Assembly: GCF_000300995.1 (NCBI RefSeq)
Contig: NZ_AMRJ01000013.1
Span: 35,579-99,578, forward strand
Direction: 5' to 3'
From: Alcanivorax hongdengensis A-11-3
GTDB lineage: Bacteria > Pseudomonadota > Gammaproteobacteria > Pseudomonadales > Alcanivoracaceae
Length of the DNA: 64,000 nt
The notes under the pieces were generated by a model. It was not told where the DNA came from and made no database searches. It saw only the letters and a list, made by a program, of their open reading frames with translations. The translations under genes and the position numbers were made by a program. This document shows positions 48,843 through 58,558 of this stretch, one piece after another; the stretch's first letter is position 1; each line of letters starts with the position of its first letter.

Positions 48843-50750
48843 ATGGAATTTTGGGAACCACTGAGAAAACAGGCTCGTTGTGCGGTGATCACCGCTGTGG
48901 CAGTACTGGCCGGTTGCAGCAGCACCCCCACCTCCCACAACACCCCCTATGCCGAGCCCAGCAAACCGGCGGCGACCCAGGCACCCAATGCCCTGTCCGC
49001 CGCCCGCACCCAGCTCAACGATCTGCAGGGGCAGGCGCGCATCACCACCACCCTGCACTGGGCCTCTCACTATCTGGAAGCCGGGCGCGCCAAGGATGCC
49101 AGCCAGTTGCTGGATACCCTCTCGCAAACATCACTGCAGTCGCAGTCACTGTTCGACTGGCTGCTGCTCAGCGGTCGCGCCCTGCTGGCCCAGCAACAGC
49201 CGCAACCGGCACTGGACCTGCTTGATCAGCATCAGCAACAGACCCAGAACCTGCCCGCCGATCAACAGGCACGGCTGGACCTGTTGCGCGCCGACGCCCT
49301 GGCCATGAACGGCGACACCCTGTCCAGCCTGCAGCAACGGGTGGCCGCCCACCCACTGCTGGACAAGGACGACCAGCAATACAATCACCGCATGATCTGG
49401 CAGTTGCTGATGCAGATGCCCAACACCAAACTGGCCGAAGCCATTGACGGCAGCAGCGGTGATCTGCGTGGCTGGCTGACACTGGCCCAGCTCTACCGTG
49501 ACCCGGTGGCCGACCTGGATGCCCAGGTGCAGCGCCTCAATCAGTGGAGCGCCCAGTGGCGTACCCACCCGGCCATCAGTGACGTGCCGGCGATGATGGA
49601 TGCCCTGCGCCAGGCGGCCAAACATCGCCCCAGCCAGGTTGCCGTACTGCTGCCCCTGAGCGGTTCGCTGGGCAATGCCGGCCAGGCCCTGCAGGAAGGC
49701 ATGATGACCGCCTACACCCTGCGCCAGCAGAAAGGTGGCACCACCCCGGTGCTGCGCTTCTACGACTCCAACACCGATGAAATCCTGGCGCTCTACCAGC
49801 GGGCCATTGGCGATGGAGCCGACTTCGTGCTGGGCCCCCTGGCCAAGGACAAGGCCGCCGTCCTGGCCAGCCAGGGCACCCTGCCGGTGACCACGCTGGC
49901 ACTCAACTACATCGACATGGACGCGGTACCGGACAACTTCTTCCAGTTCGGCCTGGCCCCGGAAGATGAGGCCCGCCAGGTGGCTCGCCAGGGCGCCCGG
50001 GAAGGCCATACCCAGGCCGGTATCCTCTATCCCGAAGGCGACTGGGGCGAGCGCGTCGGCGAGGCCTTCGCCCAGCAGTGGCAATCCCAGGGCGGCACCG
50101 TCACGGTGACCCGCGCCTACGGCGACGGCGCCGACATCGGCGAAACCGTCAAAGACATGTTGCTGGTGGCGCAGAGCGATGCCCGGGGCCGCGAAATCAG
50201 CCGCTTCACCAACCTGAAGGTGGATGCCGAGCCACGCCGCCGGCAGGACATGGGCTTCCTGTTCCTGGTGGCCAACCCGGATCAGGGCCGTCAGGTAAAG
50301 CCGGCCCTCAACTTCCATTACGCCAAAGACCTGCCGGTCTACTCCACCGCCCTGATTTACAGCGGCGAACCCAACCCGCGCCGCGACCATGACCTGGACG
50401 GCGTGCGGTTCGTGGATATGCCCTGGATTCTTGGCGATCACGACAGTGAGCTGCACCAGGCCGCCGACACCCAGTGGCCGGATGGCCATGCCAGGTATGA
50501 GCGCCTGTTCGCCATGGGCATCGATGCCTACCGGCTGCAGGGGCGCCTTTACCTGCTCAGCACCCTGCCAACCAGCGAGCTACCCGGCGCCACCGGTCGC
50601 CTGACCATGGATAACCACCGTATTGTCCGCCACCTGAACTGGGCCATCTTCGTCAATGGCGAAGCCAGGGCCCTGCCGCAGGTCGCGCAACAACCGGACG
50701 GTGCGATCAGCGCGTCCGCGGTCGACCATGCGACGCTGGATCAACAATAA
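48843..50750 (+). CDS. lpoA: Outer-membrane lipoprotein LpoA, PBP activator
   Basis: The 635-residue lipoprotein has a lipobox (VLAGC, Cys23), an N-terminal TPR-like helical domain and a C-terminal periplasmic-binding-protein fold (from about residue 260: RPSQVAVLLPLSGSLGNAGQALQEGMM; GADFVLGPLAKDKAAVLA). LpoA spans the periplasm and stimulates the transpeptidase of PBP1A-type synthases. It overlaps yraN by 23 bases and begins the lpoA-yraN-diaA-dolP unit known from E. coli. Confidence 0.93.
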   Translation: MEFWEPLRKQARCAVITAVAVLAGCSSTPTSHNTPYAEPSKPAATQAPNALSAARTQLNDLQGQARITTTLHWASHYLEAGRAKDASQLLDTLSQTSLQSQSLFDWLLLSGRALLAQQQPQPALDLLDQHQQQTQNLPADQQARLDLLRADALAMNGDTLSSLQQRVAAHPLLDKDDQQYNHRMIWQLLMQMPNTKLAEAIDGSSGDLRGWLTLAQLYRDPVADLDAQVQRLNQWSAQWRTHPAISDVPAMMDALRQAAKHRPSQVAVLLPLSGSLGNAGQALQEGMMTAYTLRQQKGGTTPVLRFYDSNTDEILALYQRAIGDGADFVLGPLAKDKAAVLASQGTLPVTTLALNYIDMDAVPDNFFQFGLAPEDEARQVARQGAREGHTQAGILYPEGDWGERVGEAFAQQWQSQGGTVTVTRAYGDGADIGETVKDMLLVAQSDARGREISRFTNLKVDAEPRRRQDMGFLFLVANPDQGRQVKPALNFHYAKDLPVYSTALIYSGEPNPRRDHDLDGVRFVDMPWILGDHDSELHQAADTQWPDGHARYERLFAMGIDAYRLQGRLYLLSTLPTSELPGATGRLTMDNHRIVRHLNWAIFVNGEARALPQVAQQPDGAISASAVDHATLDQQ

Positions 50751-51102
50751 TAGGGGCGAGCGTGCGGAGGCGCGGGCCAGCCAGTGGCTTTGCCAGCAGG
50801 GCCTGACACTGGAAACCCGCAACTTCCGGTGCCGCCAGGGGGAAATCGATCTGGTCATGCTGGACCGGGACACCCTGGTGTTTGTGGAGGTACGCTGGCG
50901 CAACAGCCGCCACTTTGGCGGCGCCCTGGCCTCGGTGGATCACCACAAGCAACAGCGGCTGATCAAGGCCGCCCAGCATTACCTGGCCAGACATCCCCAG
51001 CATCATCATCGCCCCTGCCGTTTTGATGTGCTGGGCCAGGAACCGGATGATGGCGGCACTGTCCGCTATCAATGGATACAGAATGCCTTTTACGGCGAGT
51101 AA
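50728..51102 (+). CDS. yraN: YraN/UPF0102 nuclease-fold protein
   Basis: The 124-residue protein has GERAEARASQWLCQQGL, RNFRCRQGEIDLVMLD and LVFVEVRWRNSRHFGGAL, the UPF0102 core with endonuclease-like Glu/Asp and E-X-K-type residues (here EVRW). Function is not established. Start 50728 lies within lpoA; upstream in-frame ATG at 50656 would deepen the overlap without family support. Confidence 0.92.
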   Translation: MRRWINNNRGERAEARASQWLCQQGLTLETRNFRCRQGEIDLVMLDRDTLVFVEVRWRNSRHFGGALASVDHHKQQRLIKAAQHYLARHPQHHHRPCRFDVLGQEPDDGGTVRYQWIQNAFYGE

Positions 51103-51726
<624 letters not shown>

Positions 51727-52299
51727 ATGGCAAAGGCGTTTGCGGCACTGCTGATGGGCCTGCTGTTGTTCACCAGCGGCTGTGTATCGCTCTCGAAAGG
51801 GATCTCGGAGCAACCCACCGACCAGGATCACGGTTCACGCACCTTCGGTGCCTTTGTGGAAGACGGCCAGATCGAACGCAAGATCAGCGTCAACCTGGCC
51901 CGCGCCAGCGCCGAGCTGGACGAGTCGCATATCGTGGTGGTCAGTTTCAACGGCATTGTTCTGCTCACCGGCCAGGTGGCCAGTGATGATCTGAAAAGCC
52001 AGGCCGGTAACATTGCCCGCCAGATCCGCCACGTCCGCGACGTGCATAACGAGCTGCATGTGGCCGGCAACAGCGCCATGCTGGCGCGCACCAACGACAC
52101 CTGGCTGACCAGCAAGGTCAAAAGCCGCCTGCTGGTCAACGGCGACGCCCCCGGCTGGCGCACCAAGGTCGTCACGGAAAACGGCGTGGTCTATCTGATG
52201 GGGCTGCTGACCCATGAAGAAGCGAATGCCGTGGTCGCCCAGGTGCAGAAGGTCTACGGCGTGCAGAAAATCGTCAAGATCATCGAGTACATCGACTGA
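51727..52299 (+). CDS. dolP: BON-domain outer-membrane lipoprotein DolP
   Basis: The 190-residue lipoprotein has signal MAKAFAALLMGLLLFTSGC (Cys19) and two BON domains, ISVNLARASAELDESHIVVVSFNGIVLLTGQV and VKSRLLVNGDAPGWRTKVVTENGVVYLMG. DolP (YraP) supports outer-membrane integrity and septal amidase control. It starts immediately after the diaA stop. A terminator follows at 52426. Confidence 0.94.
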   Translation: MAKAFAALLMGLLLFTSGCVSLSKGISEQPTDQDHGSRTFGAFVEDGQIERKISVNLARASAELDESHIVVVSFNGIVLLTGQVASDDLKSQAGNIARQIRHVRDVHNELHVAGNSAMLARTNDTWLTSKVKSRLLVNGDAPGWRTKVVTENGVVYLMGLLTHEEANAVVAQVQKVYGVQKIVKIIEYID

Positions 52300-52363
52300 G
52301 GCATCAGGCGCTCGAGCCGGGGCCAGCGTGATTGAACGGTCAACGCGACCTGCCAAGGCCGGA

Positions 52364-52386
52364 TTCGCGTGCAAGCACGCTCCCAC
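52364..52386 (-). repeat. REP unit with arm-substituted hairpin
   Basis: In reverse complement the hairpin reads GCGTGC-TT-GCACGC: the third base pair is G-C instead of T-A on both arms. Flanks (GTGGGA before, GAA after) match the family. Confidence 0.8.
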
Positions 52387-52425
52387 TGCCACTTGCAGCC
52401 AGCGATAAGGTACTTACCAGGCAAT

Positions 52426-52453
52426 AAAAAAACCGGCTTTCGCCGGTTTTTTT
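52426..52453. terminator. Bidirectional terminator dolP/sspB
   Basis: ACCGGC-TTTC-GCCGGT flanked by A and T tracts lies between convergent dolP and sspB and overlaps the sspB stop codon. Confidence 0.9.
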
Positions 52454-52850
52454 ATTTCACCACTTTCAGGTGACTGACCTTGGCCTTGCTGTCGGCCTTG
52501 TCCGGCGCCGGCGGCGTCGGCGGTTCCGGCGGCTCGGTGGGATCAAACGCCATGCCCTGCCCGTTTTCACGGGCAAACACGGCAACCACCGCATTGACCG
52601 GCACCCGCAGGGTCATCGGCACACCCCCAAAGCGGGCCGAGAAAACAATCTCCTCGTTGCCCGCCACGAAATTGGTCACCGCCCGCGGCGCGATATTGAG
52701 AACAATCTGCCCGTCCTGCACATAATCCTGCGGCACTTCCACCCCGGGGTAGTTGGCGTTAACGGCCAGATGCGTGGTCAGGCCGTTATCGCAAATCCAC
52801 TCGTGGGTCGCCCGGATCAGGTAGGGGCGGTTGGATGTCATCTCTGCCAT
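52452..52850 (-). CDS. sspB: ClpXP specificity-enhancing factor SspB
   Basis: The 132-residue adaptor delivers ssrA-tagged proteins to ClpXP. A folded domain (RPYLIRATHEWICDNGLTTHLAVNA...GVEVPQDYVQDGQIVLNIAP) is followed by a flexible Pro/Glu tail and the ClpX-binding peptide LKVVK at the very C-terminus, like the E. coli LRVVK. It starts three bases after sspA. Confidence 0.95.
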   Translation of the reverse strand: MAEMTSNRPYLIRATHEWICDNGLTTHLAVNANYPGVEVPQDYVQDGQIVLNIAPRAVTNFVAGNEEIVFSARFGGVPMTLRVPVNAVVAVFARENGQGMAFDPTEPPEPPTPPAPDKADSKAKVSHLKVVK

Positions 52851-52853
52851 GGC

Positions 52854-53492
52854 TTACAGCGGGTTGCGCAGTTCGCGCTCGGCATCGGTCAGGCTGGCCT
52901 GGAAGGCATCACGGTCGAACAGACGCTCGGCGTAGTCCAGCAGCGGTTTGACCTGCTTGGCCGGCAGTTCAATGCCCAGTGCCGGCAGCCGCCACAGGAT
53001 CGGTGCCACCACGCAGTCCACCAGGGTGAACTCTTCGCTCATGAAATACGGCAGTTCGCTGAAGATCGGCGCCGTGGCAATAATCGCCTCACGCAGCTCC
53101 TTGCGACGCTTGTTGAGGCTGGCCTCTTTCTCTTCGCCGGCCAGGATGGCATCCACATGGCCGCACCAGTCACGCTCCACACGATGAATCAGCAGGCGGC
53201 TCTGGGCCCGGGCCACCGGGTATACCGGCAGCAACGGTGGATGGGGAAAACGCTCGTCCAGGTACTCCATGATCACGGTGGACTGATACAGGGTCAGTTC
53301 GCGGTCCACCAGGGTCGGCACCTCGTTGTACGGGTTGAGCGACGCCAGATCTTCCGGCTTGTTGTTGCCGTCCACATCAACGATATCCACCGTCACGCCT
53401 TTTTCCGCCAGCACGATGCGCACGCGGTGGCTGTAATGGTCTTCCGGGGAAGAGAAGAAAGTCATTGAGGAACGCTTGGTCACCACACCCAT
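52854..53492 (-). CDS. sspA: Stringent starvation protein A (GST fold)
   Basis: The 212-residue RNA-polymerase-associated protein has a GST fold without GST activity. [62 protein letters not shown] and the central proline-rich loop are typical. It affects acid/stationary-phase gene expression in E. coli. It lies upstream of sspB and 97 bp downstream of petC, a linkage common in gammaproteobacteria. Confidence 0.94.
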   Translation of the reverse strand: MGVVTKRSSMTFFSSPEDHYSHRVRIVLAEKGVTVDIVDVDGNNKPEDLASLNPYNEVPTLVDRELTLYQSTVIMEYLDERFPHPPLLPVYPVARAQSRLLIHRVERDWCGHVDAILAGEEKEASLNKRRKELREAIIATAPIFSELPYFMSEEFTLVDCVVAPILWRLPALGIELPAKQVKPLLDYAERLFDRDAFQASLTDAERELRNPL

Positions 53493-53530
53493 TGTCGAGT
53501 TATCTCCCGCACTAGTGATCTATAACAGAA

Positions 53531-53559
53531 ACAGGGTAACCGCCAGGCGGATACCCTGT
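53531..53559. terminator. Strong hairpin between petC and sspA
   Basis: ACAGGGTA/TACCCTGT plus CCGCC/GGCGG form a 13-bp stem with one A-A mismatch. It lies 31 bp after the petC stop, with only a short T-rich run. It may be a partial terminator or processing site. Confidence 0.5.
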
Positions 53560-53589
53560 TCATGGCTGAATTTGGCTGAAAACGGCGCG

Positions 53590-54243
53590 CTAGTGCACGT
53601 CTTTCCAGTATTCCTTTTTGAGCAGGTAGGCCGGGACAAACAAGATTCCCAGGAACACCAGCACATACACACCGAGCCGCTCGCGAAACGGGCGAATCGG
53701 TTCCGCCGAGTAGGTCAGGAAATTGGTGAGATCACCCATTGCCTGATGGAACTCATCCTCGCTCATGCTCGCCTGCAGCCCGGCCATGACGTTGGGCATG
53801 CCGACATTCGGGTACACATGGTTGTTGTATCCGAAGGGTCGCGAGGCATCCTTGTAGAAGCCGGTCAGGTACGAGTAGACCCAGTCCGGCGACCGCAACC
53901 GGGTCTCCATGGTGAGATCCGGCGGTGCCTTGCCGAAGAAGGCCTTGCCGTCCGCGTGGGACAGGCCATTCTGCATGGGCTCACCGGGCTTCTCGCTGGT
54001 GAAGTTCAGATACTTCTGCACCAGCGCCTCCGGCATCTCAAGGTCAGCGGCCATGCGATTGTACCGCAGATACTTGAGGCTGTGACAGCCCATGCAGTAG
54101 TTGACGAACAGATGGGCTCCCCGTTGCAGGCTGACCGTATCCTCCAGATTGACCGGCGCCTCCTTCAAATGCTCGCCCTGCTCCGAGGAAGCCAGCGCCA
54201 GTACCGGCAGACAACAGGCAAACACAAGCAGCCATTTTCTCAT
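53590..54243 (-). CDS. petC: Cytochrome c1 of the bc1 complex
   Basis: The 217-residue c-type cytochrome has a Sec signal peptide (MRKWLLVFACCLPVLALA), heme-attachment motif CMGCH (NYCMGCHSLKYLRYNRM), a distal Met ligand region (NVGMPNVMAG) and a C-terminal membrane anchor (YVLVFLGILFVPAYLLKKEYW). It passes electrons from the Rieske centre to soluble or membrane cytochrome c. Its ATG shares one base with the petB stop (TGATG). Confidence 0.96.
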   Translation of the reverse strand: MRKWLLVFACCLPVLALASSEQGEHLKEAPVNLEDTVSLQRGAHLFVNYCMGCHSLKYLRYNRMAADLEMPEALVQKYLNFTSEKPGEPMQNGLSHADGKAFFGKAPPDLTMETRLRSPDWVYSYLTGFYKDASRPFGYNNHVYPNVGMPNVMAGLQASMSEDEFHQAMGDLTNFLTYSAEPIRPFRERLGVYVLVFLGILFVPAYLLKKEYWKDVH

Positions 54244-55532
54244 CAGTGGCGCCCCCCTGTAACCCGCTCAGGCACCGGCCTGGATGTCTCGAAACGGTGC
54301 ACCAGTGGCAATATCAGCCACAAATAAACGAAGTAATAGACCGTGCCGAACTGGGCCATGGTCTTGTAGATGGCTTCCGCCGGCTCGGTCCCGAGCCAGC
54401 CCAGCATCAGGAAATCCGCGGCGAACAGCATCATGAACGCCTTGCTCAGCCAGCCCCGGTAACGCACCGAACGCACCGGATGACGGTCCAGCCAGGGCAG
54501 CAGGAACAGCGTCACAATGGCTCCGGCCATGGCAATCAGCCCCCAGGCCTTGGAGGACATACCGAGAAACTCGATGGTGGTGGCCCGCAACATGGCGTAA
54601 TAGGGCCCGTAGTACCACACCGGCGCAATATGCTCCGGGGTCTTGAGCGCGTTGGCCGGCTCGAAATTGGGTTTTTCCAGCAAATAGCCACCACCATCCG
54701 GGAAGAAGAATACCACTACCGCAAAGATCATCAGGAAGACGATCACACCGGGCAGGTCCTTGACCGTGTAGTAGGGATGGAACGGAATGCCGTCACGGGG
54801 GATGCCGTTTTCGTCCTTGTTGGCCTTGATGTCGACGCCATCCGGGTTGTTGGAGCCGACCTCGTGCAGGGCAAGGATATGCAGCACCACCAGCGCCAGC
54901 AGCACAATGGGGATGGCCACCACATGCAGGGCAAAGAACTTGTTCACGGTAGCGGTGGACAGCAGGTAGTCCCCGCGCACCCAGGTGGTCAGGGCATCAC
55001 CGATTTCCTTGGCTTCATTGGCACTGATGAAAGGCACCACATCAAAGGGAATGGCACCGGCCAGGGAAATAATCACCTGGGCCCCCCAGTAGGACATGTT
55101 GCCCCAGGGCAGCACATAGCCCAGAAATCCTTCCGCCATCAGCGCCAGATAGATGAGCATGCCGAACACCCACACCAGCTCCCGGGGCGGCTTGTAGGAG
55201 CCGTACATCAGGCCACGGAACATGTGGATATAGACCACTGCGAAGAACGCCGAAGCCCCCACTGCATGCATGTAACGGATCAACCAGCCCCAGGACACAT
55301 CGTTCATGATGTAGGCAACGGAACCGAAACCGTCGCTGGGCGTGTAGAACATGGTCAACCAGATGCCGGTGAGCAGCTGATTGATCAGCACCACCAGCGA
55401 CAACACGCCGAAGTAGTACCAGAAGTTGAAGTTCTTGGGGGCGTAATACTCGGACATGTGGCGGCGATAGGCATCCACCACCGGCAAGCGGGCATCCACC
55501 CAGTCGATCAAGCGATTCACCCTTCCCATCAT
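54243..55532 (-). CDS. petB: Cytochrome b of the bc1 complex
   Basis: The 429-residue full-length cytochrome b has about eight to nine membrane helices. Heme ligand helices show MHAVGASAFFAVVYIHMFRGL and FALHVVAIPIVLLALVVLHILALHE. The Qo-site motif reads PVWY (EHIAPVWYYGPYYAML) where mitochondrial and alphaproteobacterial enzymes have PEWY. It oxidises ubiquinol. It overlaps petA by four bases. Confidence 0.96.
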   Translation of the reverse strand: MMGRVNRLIDWVDARLPVVDAYRRHMSEYYAPKNFNFWYYFGVLSLVVLINQLLTGIWLTMFYTPSDGFGSVAYIMNDVSWGWLIRYMHAVGASAFFAVVYIHMFRGLMYGSYKPPRELVWVFGMLIYLALMAEGFLGYVLPWGNMSYWGAQVIISLAGAIPFDVVPFISANEAKEIGDALTTWVRGDYLLSTATVNKFFALHVVAIPIVLLALVVLHILALHEVGSNNPDGVDIKANKDENGIPRDGIPFHPYYTVKDLPGVIVFLMIFAVVVFFFPDGGGYLLEKPNFEPANALKTPEHIAPVWYYGPYYAMLRATTIEFLGMSSKAWGLIAMAGAIVTLFLLPWLDRHPVRSVRYRGWLSKAFMMLFAADFLMLGWLGTEPAEAIYKTMAQFGTVYYFVYLWLILPLVHRFETSRPVPERVTGGRH

Positions 55533-56119
55533 GCCTTGGTCTCCCCTTCTTCCGAACCGATGATGATCACCGCGTCACTGAGGTAGGAGTGTGGAGGCAC
55601 GACCAGATTGGTCGGCGCAGGCACATCCTTGTAGACACGGCCGGCCATATCGAACTTGGACCCGTGGCAGGGACACAGGAAACCGCCGAACTTCAGGTCA
55701 ACCGTGGGTTGTTCTTCATATTTGGGGGAGCAGCCCAGGTGGGTACAGGTGCCGATCAGCACCAGATACTCCTTCTTGATGGAGCGCCACTCGTTACGGG
55801 CATAGCCCGGTTGCTGGCTCTCCACGCTGGAATCCGGGTCCTTGAGGGTGCCATCGAGCTTGGGCAGGGCATTGAGCATGTCGTTGGTGCGCCGCACCAC
55901 CCAGACCGGCTGGCCACGCCATTCCTCGACCACACGCTGGCCGAGATCCAGCTTGCTGATATCGATCTTTACCGGTGCCCCGGCATTGCGAGCTCTGGCA
56001 CTGGGCTGCCAGGACTGGACGAAAGGGACTGCTGCGCCTACCGCACCCACGGCTCCTATTGCCGACGTCAAGCCAATCAGAAAGGTCCTGCGGCTGGTGT
56101 TTACGCCGTCTTTATTCAT
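55529..56119 (-). CDS. petA: Rieske iron-sulfur protein of the bc1 complex
   Basis: The 196-residue protein has a twin-arginine signal anchor (SRRTFLIGLTSAIGAVGAVG), a hinge and the Rieske domain with the two cluster-binding loops CTHLGC and CPCHGS. It accepts the first electron from ubiquinol. First gene of petABC; the upstream 180-bp spacer contains two hairpins and must carry the promoter. Confidence 0.97.
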   Translation of the reverse strand: MNKDGVNTSRRTFLIGLTSAIGAVGAVGAAVPFVQSWQPSARARNAGAPVKIDISKLDLGQRVVEEWRGQPVWVVRRTNDMLNALPKLDGTLKDPDSSVESQQPGYARNEWRSIKKEYLVLIGTCTHLGCSPKYEEQPTVDLKFGGFLCPCHGSKFDMAGRVYKDVPAPTNLVVPPHSYLSDAVIIIGSEEGETKA

Positions 56120-56234
56120 CTAATTATGCTCCCCTTCATGACCACAATGAGTGGTACGAGACGGAATTTTCCGTTCTCGATACGGGCGGAGTGTGGCGAA
56201 AAAAATGGTAAAGGAAAAAGCCCACAACTGACAA

Positions 56235-56258
56235 CCGGTTATTCCGTAACCGGTTTTT
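56235..56258 (+). terminator. Hairpin with T-tract upstream of petA
   Basis: CCGGTTA-TTCCG-TAACCGG followed by TTTTT on the plus strand. No plus-strand gene ends here, so its role is unclear; it may be structural within the petABC upstream region. Confidence 0.4.
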
Positions 56259-56298
56259 ATGCCTTACGGAAGACGGCCCTTAGGTAACAGACGGGCAC

Positions 56299-56325
56299 AA
56301 AAAAGCCCGGCGGAGCCGGGCTTTT
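56299..56325 (-). terminator. Intrinsic terminator of rplM-rpsI
   Basis: On the minus strand GCCCGGC-TCC-GCCGGGC is followed by six T, 24 bp after the rpsI stop. Confidence 0.9.
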
Positions 56326-56348
56326 CGGGCGAACCACGTAAAACGTGA

Positions 56349-56744
56349 TTAACGCTTGGAGAACTGCGGACGACGACGGGCTTTACGCAGACCGATCTTC
56401 TTACGTTCCACCTCACGGGCGTCACGGGTCACGTAACCGGCACGACGCAGCTGACCACGCAGCTCACCATCGTACTCCATCAGCGCACGGGTGATACCGT
56501 GGCGAATGGCACCGGCCTGGCCGTTGTTACCACCGCCGCTGACGGTGACATAAACGTCGAACTTGTCAGTCGCTTCCACCAGCTCCAGCGGCTGGCGAAC
56601 CACCATCTGGTTGGTTTTACGACCGAAGTATACGTCCAGCGGACGGCCATTCACGGTAATGCTACCGCTGCCCGGACGCAGGAAAACGCGAGCGGAAGAG
56701 GTCTTGCGGCGACCGGTTCCGTAGTTGTTTTCTACAGTTGCCAT
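56349..56744 (-). CDS. rpsI: 30S ribosomal protein S9
   Basis: The 131-residue S9 has [39 protein letters not shown] and the invariant C-terminus [12 protein letters not shown], whose last Lys-Arg reaches the P-site tRNA. Start 56744 has AAGGGG upstream; a TTG two codons earlier is unlikely. It follows rplM by 12 bp. Confidence 0.98.
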   Translation of the reverse strand: MATVENNYGTGRRKTSSARVFLRPGSGSITVNGRPLDVYFGRKTNQMVVRQPLELVEATDKFDVYVTVSGGGNNGQAGAIRHGITRALMEYDGELRGQLRRAGYVTRDAREVERKKIGLRKARRRPQFSKR

Positions 56745-56756
56745 CGACAAACCCCT

Positions 56757-57185
56757 TTAGATTTCCAGCTGCTGCGGCTGTTGAGCAGTATGCGGATGCT
56801 CAGTGCCGGCATAGACTTTCAGTTTGCGGAACATGGCGCGACCCAGCGGGGTACGCGGCAGCATGCCTTTGACAGCCTTTTCGATGATCAGCTCAGGCTT
56901 CTCGGCCTGCAGCGTGGCGAAATTGGCTTCTTTCAGGCCACCCGGGTAACCGGTGTGACGGTAATACATTTTGTCGGCGGTCTTGTTGCCGGTGACAGCT
57001 ACCTTGTCGGCATTCACGACAACGATGTAGTCACCGGTATCAACATGCGGAGTGTACTCCGGCTTATGTTTGCCGCGCAGACGGCTGGCCAATTCTGTAG
57101 CCAACCGACCCAGCGTTTTGCCGGAGGCGTCTACCACATACCAGTCGCGCTTTACGCTTTCCGGTTTTGCGCTGAAGGTCTTCAT
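56757..57185 (-). CDS. rplM: 50S ribosomal protein L13
   Basis: The 142-residue L13 has [46 protein letters not shown] and [20 protein letters not shown]. Start 57185 gives the family N-terminus; the upstream in-frame ATG at 57206 is not used. The rplM-rpsI pair is an autoregulated operon in E. coli; no leader motif was recognised here. Confidence 0.98.
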   Translation of the reverse strand: MKTFSAKPESVKRDWYVVDASGKTLGRLATELASRLRGKHKPEYTPHVDTGDYIVVVNADKVAVTGNKTADKMYYRHTGYPGGLKEANFATLQAEKPELIIEKAVKGMLPRTPLGRAMFRKLKVYAGTEHPHTAQQPQQLEI

Positions 57186-57435
57186 GGAATTCTGCCCTAA
57201 ATTCAATACGTTACGGGTAACAAAAACCCGCCGGCGTCAGTCCGCCGGGCAAGAGAGCGCGAATTCTACCCAAGCAGTCCAGATAACACAAGAGCCGGCC
57301 TGCCTTAATTTGAGCGCCGGCCCCGCGAAGCAGGCCGCCGGGCTTGAGCCCGGCCCGCGCTCATGGTGTGATTGCCCGGCTGCGGAGCCGCATTATGCGC
57401 CTTTTTCCGCATTCTTCCATCGTCAGGAGTCTGCA

Positions 57436-58473
57436 ATGGAGTACCGTCAACTCGGACGTACCGATTTGAAAGTCAGCGCCCTCTGCCTGGGGACCATGAC
57501 CTGGGGCAGCCAGAATACCCGGGATGAAGGCCATGCCCAAATGGATATGGCCCTCGATCGCGGCGTCAATTTCTTCGACACGGCGGAAATGTACGCGGTG
57601 CCGGCCAGCCCGGAAACCTCGTTCAAGACCGAAACCATCATCGGCGAATGGTTTGCCCGTACCGGCAACCGCGACAAGGTGATCCTGGCCACCAAGGCGG
57701 CCGGCCCCGGTGATTACGTCAAGCACATCCGCGGCGGCCCGCATTTCGATGCTAACAACCTGCAGCAAGCGGTGGAAGGCAGCCTCAAGCGCCTGCAAAC
57801 CGATGTCATCGACCTGTACCAGCTGCACTGGCCGGAACGCACCACCAACTATTTCGGCCGCCTGGGCTACAAACACCGCGACGGCGAGGACGGTATCGCC
57901 ATCAGCGAGACCGTGGCAGCGATAAAAACCCTGGTGGATGCCGGCAAGATTCGCCACTGGGGGCTGTCCAACGAGACGCCCTGGGGCACCATGACCTTTC
58001 TGCGCGAAGCCGAGAAGATCGGCCTGGCACCCCCGGCCAGCATCCAGAACCCCTACTCACTGCTCAATCGCAGCTTCGAGGTGGGCCTGGCGGAAATCGC
58101 CCATCGTGAGGCGGTCGGCCTGCTGGCCTACTCCCCGCTGGCCTTCGGCATGCTCAGCGGCAAGTACCGCCACGGCCAGTGGCCGGAAAAGGCTCGCCTG
58201 ACCCTGTTCAAGCACTTTGCCCGCTATACCAACGAGCAGGCCAGTGCCGCCACCGAGGCCTACTGTCAGCTGGCGGAAGAACGCGGCATCAGCCCCACCC
58301 AGCTGGCCCTGCAGTTCGTCACCCGTCGCCCCTTTGTGACCAGCAACATCATCGGCGCCACCAACCTCACACAGCTGCAGGAAAACCTGGAGAGCATCCA
58401 GCTGCCCTGGGACCGGGATCTGGAAAAGGCGCTGGACGCCATTCATACCCGTTACCCCTACCCGGCGCCCTGA
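57436..58473 (+). CDS. tas: Tas-like aldo/keto reductase
   Basis: The 345-residue TIM-barrel NADPH-dependent reductase closely follows E. coli Tas, with YRQLGRTDLKVSALCLGTMTWG, FFDTAEMYAVP (catalytic Asp and Tyr), IQNPYSLLNRSFEVGLAEIA and the C-terminal YPYPAP. The substrate is unknown. Start 57436 has AGGAG seven bases upstream; the open frame back to 57052 overlaps rplM and is ignored. A terminator follows. Confidence 0.92.
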   Translation: MEYRQLGRTDLKVSALCLGTMTWGSQNTRDEGHAQMDMALDRGVNFFDTAEMYAVPASPETSFKTETIIGEWFARTGNRDKVILATKAAGPGDYVKHIRGGPHFDANNLQQAVEGSLKRLQTDVIDLYQLHWPERTTNYFGRLGYKHRDGEDGIAISETVAAIKTLVDAGKIRHWGLSNETPWGTMTFLREAEKIGLAPPASIQNPYSLLNRSFEVGLAEIAHREAVGLLAYSPLAFGMLSGKYRHGQWPEKARLTLFKHFARYTNEQASAATEAYCQLAEERGISPTQLALQFVTRRPFVTSNIIGATNLTQLQENLESIQLPWDRDLEKALDAIHTRYPYPAP

Positions 58474-58492
58474 GCGGCCGCACGCCAGCCCC

Positions 58493-58517
58493 GCGCCGGC
58501 TTGACCGGCGCTTTTTT
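58493..58517 (+). terminator. Intrinsic terminator of the aldo/keto reductase gene
   Basis: GCGCCGG-CTTGA-CCGGCGC followed by six T. Confidence 0.9.
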
Positions 58518-58527
58518 AAGGTGCAAT

Positions 58528-58542
58528 GTTAACGGCGTTAAC
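58528..58542. promoter_or_regulatory. Candidate TetR operator
   Basis: GTTAAC-GGC-GTTAAC, two self-complementary hexamers, lies 16 bp upstream of the TetR gene start and after the previous terminator, the expected position for autoregulation. Confidence 0.55.
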
Positions 58543-58558
58543 TTAATGCGGAATCATC

